Source of the DNA: Lachnospiraceae bacterium | GTDB taxonomy: Bacteria; Bacillota; Clostridia; Lachnospirales; Lachnospiraceae | NCBI GenBank assembly: GCA_900754855.1 | Contig: CAAEEI010000100.1 | Location: 1-9,716, forward strand | Length of the DNA: 9,716 nt | Direction: 5' to 3' | Shown: piece after piece, positions 5,808-9,716 of the stretch | Numbering within the stretch: the first letter of the stretch is position 1 | Layout of the letters: each line of letters starts with the position of its first letter | Notes under the pieces: generated by a model | What the model saw: only the letters and a program-made list of their open reading frames with translations | Told to the model about the DNA's origin: nothing | Database searches by the model: none | Made by a program: the position numbers and the translations under genes

Positions 5808-7039
5808 TGAGGGAAAAGGAAGAATATGAGGAAGTAGAGACCAGAAAAAAGCCGACCGGAAAAAGGTCTCTTTTTCGGAGAACTCTGACGGTTCTTCTGA
5901 TTGCTGCGGCCGGTTTCTTTCTGGGCCAGTTCATTCTGTTGTCAAGGGTTGCCGGAACCGGAGGATTAAATAATCTTAAAGTCATGCAGAAACTGTTTTT
6001 GCTGGAATCTTGTGTAGATAAATTTTATCTGGAAGATCCCGATGAACAGAAGATGGAAGAGAACATTTACCGGGGGTATATGGCAGGACTGGAAGATCCC
6101 TATGCAGCTTATTATACAAAAGAAGAATATGACCAGATGATGGAAGAAGACTCCGGTGAATATGTGGGAATCGGCGTTACCGTCAGAAAAGATACGGGAA
6201 CCGGCTATGTGGTAGTGGAACAGGTCAATAAAAACGGGCCTGCCTATGAGGCCGGTATCCAGAACGACGACGTTATCGTTGCCATAGATGGAAAAGATAC
6301 CGCCGAACTGTCTTTGCAGGAGGCGGTAGCCGCCATAAAAAAAGATGCCGATACGCCGGTGAAGCTATCGGTATTTCGGGACGGCGTGTCTTTGGATGTG
6401 ACGGTGAAAAAATCACAGATCCAACTGGAGACGGTGGAATTTGCCATGAAGCAAAATAAGATTGGTTATATTGCCGTTTCCCAGTTTATTGAGAATACTG
6501 ACGCGCAGTTTGACGATGCCGTGACCCAACTGGAAGAACAGGGAATGAAAGGGCTGATCATCGATCTTCGGGATAATGGAGGAGGATTGCTGACCACCTG
6601 TATCGACATGGTATCCCGCATCCTTCCGGATAAAAAACTAATCGTTTATACGGAAGATAAAAACAAAGCCAAAACCAGTTATTACAGCGAAGGGGAAGAA
6701 GAAGTAAAGGTTCCCATCGTTTTACTGGTCAACGGAAATGCAGCCAGCGCTTCCGAGATTATGACAGGATGCCTGCAGGACTGCGGGAAAGCGGTGGTCG
6801 TAGGACAGCAGACTTATGGAAAAGGAATCGTCCAGAACATTGTCCGCCTGAATGACGGATCGGCGGTGAAAATGACTGTGGCCAAATATTTTACACCAAA
6901 AGGAAAGGATATTCACGGTGTGGGAATCAAACCGGATGTCGTGGTGGAGATAGATGAAAAAACATGGGCGAAAGCCCGGGAGGAAGAAAAACAAGATACC
7001 CAGTTGAAAAAGGCCATGGAGATTTTAACAAAAAAATAA
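5807..7039 (+). CDS. S41 carboxy-terminal processing protease (CtpA/CtpB-like)
   Basis: A 410-residue membrane-anchored serine protease acting outside the cytosol. A basic N-terminus (KKPTGKRSLFRR) precedes a single membrane segment (about 26-46). A helical segment follows, then a PDZ domain (about 118-200, EYVGIGVTVRKD onward) and the S41 core. The catalytic residues are S314 (NGNAASASEI), K339 (TYGKG) and Q343, with the Ser-Lys spacing of 25 seen in Tsp and CtpB. DLRDNGGG at 253-260 is the conserved core motif. It appears fully active. Relatives process membrane or secreted proteins; Bacillus CtpB cleaves SpoIVFA during sporulation, but which relative this matches is not decidable here. There is only a weak, distant GGAGAG (5789-5794) before the start, so translation probably depends on the overlapping regulator gene. 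Transcription ends at the hairpin just downstream. Confidence 0.93.
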   Translation: MREKEEYEEVETRKKPTGKRSLFRRTLTVLLIAAAGFFLGQFILLSRVAGTGGLNNLKVMQKLFLLESCVDKFYLEDPDEQKMEENIYRGYMAGLEDPYAAYYTKEEYDQMMEEDSGEYVGIGVTVRKDTGTGYVVVEQVNKNGPAYEAGIQNDDVIVAIDGKDTAELSLQEAVAAIKKDADTPVKLSVFRDGVSLDVTVKKSQIQLETVEFAMKQNKIGYIAVSQFIENTDAQFDDAVTQLEEQGMKGLIIDLRDNGGGLLTTCIDMVSRILPDKKLIVYTEDKNKAKTSYYSEGEEEVKVPIVLLVNGNAASASEIMTGCLQDCGKAVVVGQQTYGKGIVQNIVRLNDGSAVKMTVAKYFTPKGKDIHGVGIKPDVVVEIDEKTWAKAREEEKQDTQLKKAMEILTKK

Positions 7040-7040
7040 T

Positions 7041-7136
7041 AAAAATAAAAAGCCAATCCTTTAAACATCCTCTGACGGGGCAGATTGCAGAAGACATATC
7101 CTCTGCATCGGAAGAGTTTAAAGATTGGCTTTTTTT
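7041..7136. terminator. Bidirectional terminator with long stem
   Basis: The arm 7047-7066 pairs with 7116-7134 as 12 plus 7 base pairs around one bulged C (7059). On the plus strand it is followed by T7130-7136. On the minus strand it is followed by T-rich sequence opposite 7041-7051. The 49-base interior holds another small stem (GCAGA 7087-7091 with TCTGC 7102-7106). It serves the S41 gene (stop 7039) and the convergent DUF5721-like gene (stop 7160). Confidence 0.9.
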
Positions 7137-7159
7137 GTCGGTTTCCACCGGGAAAAAGG

Positions 7160-7642
7160 TCAGCATATCCCCCGGTCTTTCAGAAATTTTCGCAGATGGT
7201 CATCGGCATTGTATTCAAAAGTTTTGTCCAGCGAAAAAGTGCGGTAGGATACCCCGGTGGTGAGCGTAAGGCTTTCCGGATCATAGAGGATATTCAGATA
7301 TACGCCCTCAATATCTTCTTCCCGGAAACTGTTCTGACTTTGGGCCAGAAGGAACCGGACGGAAGCTTCCGGAAGAGCGAGAACGATCTTGCATCCCAGA
7401 GGAAGCCGTTTTCCCCGGATAATGTTAAACATATGGGGACGGAGCTCTTTCCAGAAACAATACTGACGCTGTAGTTCCTCTGCGTCCTCTGTGTCGAAAA
7501 AATCATGATGCAGATGTCCGTCAATATGGTAGGAAATATTCATTTTTACCGAAGCTTCCACCACATAGAACCGGTCAAAGGTTTCGCGGGAAAGCAGATG
7601 CAACATAAAATTTTTAATATCCGTAATGGGAATGGAAATCAT
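7160..7642 (-). CDS. DUF5721-like protein of unknown function
   Basis: A 160-residue protein with no signal peptide or membrane segment, so probably cytosolic. It starts MISIPITDIKNFMLHLL and carries FDRFYVVEASV (22-32), YHIDGH (38-43), FWKELRPHMFNIIRGKRLP (63-81) and a C-terminal TTGVSYRTFSLDKTFE stretch (128-143). This pattern resembles the Lachnospiraceae DUF5721 family as I remember it. The frame extends 19 codons further upstream to 7699, but the start at 7642 is chosen because AGGAGGA lies five bases before it and family similarity begins there. No catalytic motif is recognised, although several His and acidic residues cluster at 39-52. It is divergent from the M18-like gene and convergent with the S41 gene. 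Function unknown. Confidence 0.85.
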   Translation of the reverse strand: MISIPITDIKNFMLHLLSRETFDRFYVVEASVKMNISYHIDGHLHHDFFDTEDAEELQRQYCFWKELRPHMFNIIRGKRLPLGCKIVLALPEASVRFLLAQSQNSFREEDIEGVYLNILYDPESLTLTTGVSYRTFSLDKTFEYNADDHLRKFLKDRGIC

Positions 7643-7647
7643 GACTG

Positions 7648-7654
7648 TCCTCCT
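7648..7654 (-). promoter_or_regulatory. Ribosome binding site that fixes the DUF5721-like start
   Basis: AGGAGGA on the minus strand, five bases before the ATG at 7642. The longer frame start at 7699 has no comparable site. Confidence 0.85.
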
Positions 7655-7676
7655 GTCTGCAAATCTACAGAGCATA

Positions 7677-7705
7677 TTGCAATTATAAAGCAGATGCACT
7701 AAAAT
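7677..7705 (+). promoter_or_regulatory. Candidate promoter of the M18-like gene
   Basis: TTGCAA (7677-7682), a 17-base spacer and TAAAAT (7700-7705). It overlaps the minus-strand -10 of the opposite gene and the left arm of an inverted repeat. A leader of about 50 bases would follow. Confidence 0.45.
7682..7687 (-). promoter_or_regulatory. Candidate -10 box of the DUF5721-like gene
   Basis: A perfect TATAAT on the minus strand (7687-7682), about 40 bases before the start codon. No convincing -35 lies 16-18 bases upstream, so this may be activator-dependent or a chance match. Confidence 0.4.
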
Positions 7706-7731
7706 AATGGCATAAAACTGCTGTTATTTTA
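7700..7731. repeat. Inverted repeat between divergent genes
   Basis: TAAAATAATGGC (7700-7711) and GCTGTTATTTTA (7720-7731) match as inverted arms at 10 of 12 positions. The two exceptions are G-U pairs in RNA. The loop is eight bases. It covers the -10 and likely start of transcription of the M18-like gene, so it could be an operator or a leader hairpin. Confidence 0.6.
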
Positions 7732-7764
7732 ACATAAGGACGTTTATTTGAAAAGGAAGAGAAT

Positions 7765-9039
7765 ATGGATACATTATTTGCATGTTTAAAACAGGGGACT
7801 TCCCCGGAGAGCGTTGTGGATTTTGCAAAAAAATATCTGGAAAAAGAAGGGTTTGAAGAATTATATTATGATAAACTGTTTTTTCCAAAAACAGGAGGGA
7901 AATATTATATTGCCCCGTTTCCCGATGTTTTCTTTGCGTTTACCATGGGAAAAAAGAGAGCGTTTATCCAGCCGGTACGTATGGCCTTTGCCCATGGGAA
8001 TCCGCCATGTTTTACCATTACAGGTAAACCGGAACGTACTTCCGTGGACAGTTCGTTATTGCATGTGGAAGTGGATGGCGACAGAGCGGATTGTCGCTGG
8101 TTTGACCGCCCGCTGGGCATATCCGGTACGGTAATATTAAAAGGCGAGCGTGCCTTTTCACCGGAAAGCAGAAGATACGATAGCCAGAGGCCTCTGGTAG
8201 TGATTCCGGGAAGGGCGATTCGGGGACAAGAGGAGCAGAACGAGCAAAAGAATGACCGGTGGGAAAAGGCTGGCTCCAAAGAACTGGTTCCGGTGGCGGG
8301 GCTTGCTGGAAGCGCATGGACGGAAGGCGCCTTTTTAGAGTTTCTGGCCGGAGAACTGGATGTGGACGATTCAGAAATTTTAAGTTATACGCTTCATCTT
8401 TATAATGCGGACGCCCCGTGTCTCGTGGGTCTTTCTCAGGAGATGATCTCCAGCCCGAGACTGGGCGATCTGGCGGCAGTCAGCGCGCTTTTGGAAGCTC
8501 TGGTGGAAGGAGAACGCAGTAATGGCATGAATCTCATGGGGATTTTTCCCGGAGAAGCGGCAGAGAGCGCCTGTGGTTCGGGAGCAGATTCCCCTTTGCT
8601 GGCAGATCTGCTGCGCGGTATCTTTACCGCCATGGACTGTTCAGAGCAGATGTTTCGGGCGTCAATGAACATCAGCAATTATTTATCGGTGGAAGGAATC
8701 TCCGGCGCCCGTCCCAACGATCCTGCAGATGAAGAGAGAGCCACCAGAGCCTGTGTGGGGAAAGGGCCGGCGATGCAGGGCAGCAGAATCGGGTATGTGG
8801 CTGATCCACGGATGCAGGGGGTTCTCTGTGGTTTGGCGGAAAAATATGACCTTCCTCTTCAGGTGATCCATGACCGGAAGGCCATGACGAAAGCCAGCGC
8901 CATGATCGGCAAGCGTCTGCCTGTGCGGGGCGGCGCTCTCGGGGTGCCGATGTGGGCCCTGCACTCGGCCAGAGAGACCATGGCTTTGGAAGACTATGAA
9001 TCTCTTTGCCAGATTCTCACGGCTTTTTTTGTGGATTAG
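7765..9039 (+). CDS. M18 aminopeptidase homologue, probably catalytically inactive
   Basis: A 424-residue cytosolic protein of normal M18 (aspartyl aminopeptidase-like) length. The family frame is clear: GGKYYIAP (44-51), WFDRPLGISGTV (112-123), SPRLGDLAAVSALLEAL (230-246), GSGADSPLLADLL (271-283), GKGPAM (332-337) and GVPMWALHSARE (393-404). The dizinc site is not intact. The first His is kept (H77), but HxD reads HGN (N79). The bridging Asp of RLDD/RLDN reads G234. The EE pair reads EA (E264, A265). The SxDxAHA motif reads SVEGISG (E310, S313). The late HSxRE His is kept (H400). The LAIH motif is RAIR. The frame is uninterrupted and has a good ribosome site (AAAGGAAG, 7752-7759), so it is a maintained pseudo-enzyme rather than a decayed gene. 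Its role is unknown. It lies 56 bases upstream of spoIVA with no terminator between them. Confidence 0.85.
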   Translation: MDTLFACLKQGTSPESVVDFAKKYLEKEGFEELYYDKLFFPKTGGKYYIAPFPDVFFAFTMGKKRAFIQPVRMAFAHGNPPCFTITGKPERTSVDSSLLHVEVDGDRADCRWFDRPLGISGTVILKGERAFSPESRRYDSQRPLVVIPGRAIRGQEEQNEQKNDRWEKAGSKELVPVAGLAGSAWTEGAFLEFLAGELDVDDSEILSYTLHLYNADAPCLVGLSQEMISSPRLGDLAAVSALLEALVEGERSNGMNLMGIFPGEAAESACGSGADSPLLADLLRGIFTAMDCSEQMFRASMNISNYLSVEGISGARPNDPADEERATRACVGKGPAMQGSRIGYVADPRMQGVLCGLAEKYDLPLQVIHDRKAMTKASAMIGKRLPVRGGALGVPMWALHSARETMALEDYESLCQILTAFFVD

Positions 9040-9041
9040 AG

Positions 9042-9070
9042 GTCTAATTGAAAATCCCGCTGCATATACT
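9042..9070 (+). promoter_or_regulatory. Sigma-E-type promoter of spoIVA
   Basis: GTCTAATT (9042-9049) resembles the sigma-E -35 at six of eight positions. After 13 bases, CATATACT (9063-9070) matches CATACANT at all but one specified position. Transcription would begin near 9077. Bacillus spoIVA is known to be transcribed by mother-cell sigma-E, which fits. Confidence 0.65.
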
Positions 9071-9096
9071 GCATTAGTATTGGGGAGGGATTTTCA
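9049..9096 (+). promoter_or_regulatory. Hairpin overlapping the spoIVA ribosome site and start
   Basis: TGAAAATCCC (9049-9058) and GGGATTTTCA (9087-9096) are a perfect 10-bp inverted repeat. The right arm takes the last part of the ribosome site GGGGAGGG (9082-9089) and the A of the start codon. The left arm lies upstream of the predicted sigma-E start, so only RNA reading through from the M18-like gene could fold this way. No T-run follows, so it is not an intrinsic terminator. Confidence 0.55.
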
Positions 9097-9716
9097 TGGA
9101 AAAACAGAATATATATCAGGATATTTTTGCAAGAACCGGCGGAGAAATCTATCTGGGGGTCGTTGGTCCGGTAAGAAGTGGAAAATCAACGTTTATCAAA
9201 CGATTCATGGAACAGATGGTACTTCCGGAGATTGCCGATGAAAATGAAAAACAGCGAACGATGGATGAGATGCCGCAAAGCGGAACCGGAAAAACCATCA
9301 TGACCACAGAACCCAAATTTATTCCCAAAGAAGCGGTGGAATTATTGCTGGAAGAGATGAAAGTAAAAGTCCGTCTCATTGACTGCGTCGGGTTTATGGT
9401 GCCGGGTGCGGGCGGCCATCTGGAAAACGGCCAGGAACGTCTGGTAAAAACCCCATGGTTTGATGATGCGGTGCCTTTTACCCGGGCAGCGGAGTATGGA
9501 ACCAGAAAAGTCATCCGGGATCATTCGACCATAGGGATTCTGGTGACGACCGATGGTTCTTTTGGAGAGATTCCGCGGGATTCTTATGTGGAAGCGGAAA
9601 AAAGGACGGTAGAAGAGCTGCAGGCCATAGGAAAGCCCTTTCTGGTGCTCTTAAACAGCGAGCGCCCCTACTCGAAAGCCACGCAGAATCTGGCGGAAAA
9701 TCTGACGAAAGAGTAT
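9096..9716 (+). CDS. spoIVA: Stage IV sporulation protein A (3' partial)
   Basis: The first 207 codons of the spore coat morphogenetic ATPase, which polymerises on the outer forespore membrane and forms the base layer of the coat. The full protein is about 490 residues, so the ATPase domain is visible and the polymerising C-terminal region is lost to the window edge. The start is set by GGAGG (9084-9088), seven bases before the ATG, and by the family N-terminus EKQNIYQDIFARTGGEIYLG. The Walker A motif GPVRSGKST is at 24-32. T70 and T71 match the sensor threonines reported for the Bacillus protein, and D96 in VRLIDCVGF is the Walker B position. AGGHLENGQERLVKTPWFD and STIGILVTTDGSFGEIPR are strongly conserved SpoIVA blocks. 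No break is seen. It shows that the organism carries endospore genes. Confidence 0.98.
   Translation, partial: MEKQNIYQDIFARTGGEIYLGVVGPVRSGKSTFIKRFMEQMVLPEIADENEKQRTMDEMPQSGTGKTIMTTEPKFIPKEAVELLLEEMKVKVRLIDCVGFMVPGAGGHLENGQERLVKTPWFDDAVPFTRAAEYGTRKVIRDHSTIGILVTTDGSFGEIPRDSYVEAEKRTVEELQAIGKPFLVLLNSERPYSKATQNLAENLTKEY

Noticed and set aside
7085..7474. A plus-strand open frame covering the terminator and the DUF5721-like gene
   Set aside because: It begins inside the terminator hairpin and runs antisense to the minus-strand gene. No ribosome site or domain was found.
7643..7699. Longer start for the DUF5721-like protein
   Set aside because: The extra 19 residues lack family similarity, would place the promoter region inside the gene, and the strong ribosome site is at 7648-7654.

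Overview
The window looks like chromosome from an endospore-forming, anaerobic Firmicute of the Lachnospiraceae/Clostridia type. The evidence is a spoIVA gene at the right edge, a DUF5721-like protein and a sugar-diacid-type (CdaR) regulator typical of that family, strong AGGAGG ribosome sites and intrinsic terminators with T-runs. Coding density is high. No gene-free stretch exceeds 300 bases; the longest gap is 193 bases (4526-4718). I see no rRNA, tRNA, CRISPR array, insertion sequence or prophage gene.

Layout. (1) 1-1319 (+): C-terminal part of a Xaa-Pro aminopeptidase (M24) whose start lies left of the window. (2) 1314-2036 (-): a short-chain dehydrogenase, convergent with the peptidase and overlapping it by a 6-base palindrome that holds both stop codons. 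(3) 2037-2178: a divergent promoter region built as a 70-bp imperfect palindrome. (4) 2179-4525 (+): a two-gene unit encoding a membrane-anchored LytR-CpsA-Psr (LCP)-like protein with degenerate catalytic motifs and a LytR_C domain, then a divergent TagA/WecG-like glycosyltransferase. It is closed by an intrinsic terminator at about 4578-4629. (5) 4719-7039 (+): a CdaR/PucR-type regulator overlapping by one base with an S41 (CtpA/CtpB-like) protease. (6) 7041-7136: a bidirectional terminator. (7) 7160-7642 (-): a DUF5721-like protein of unknown function. (8) 7765-9039 (+): a full-length M18 aminopeptidase homologue that has lost most of its zinc ligands. (9) 9096-9716 (+): the 5' part of spoIVA, cut by the window edge, behind a good sigma-E promoter match.

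How the genes may work together. The LCP-like and TagA-like genes look like relatives of envelope glycopolymer enzymes (ligase and N-acetylmannosaminyl transferase), both altered at catalytic positions. An unstudied envelope role is the plausible reading. The regulator and S41 protease are probably translationally coupled. spoIVA appears to be transcribed in the mother cell from its own promoter. A hairpin that only longer read-through RNA can form would partly cover its ribosome site.

The most interesting candidates are the symmetric divergent promoter, the M18 pseudo-enzyme, the degenerate LCP/TagA pair and the possible read-through-specific occlusion of spoIVA translation. All family calls come from reading motifs, without database searches.
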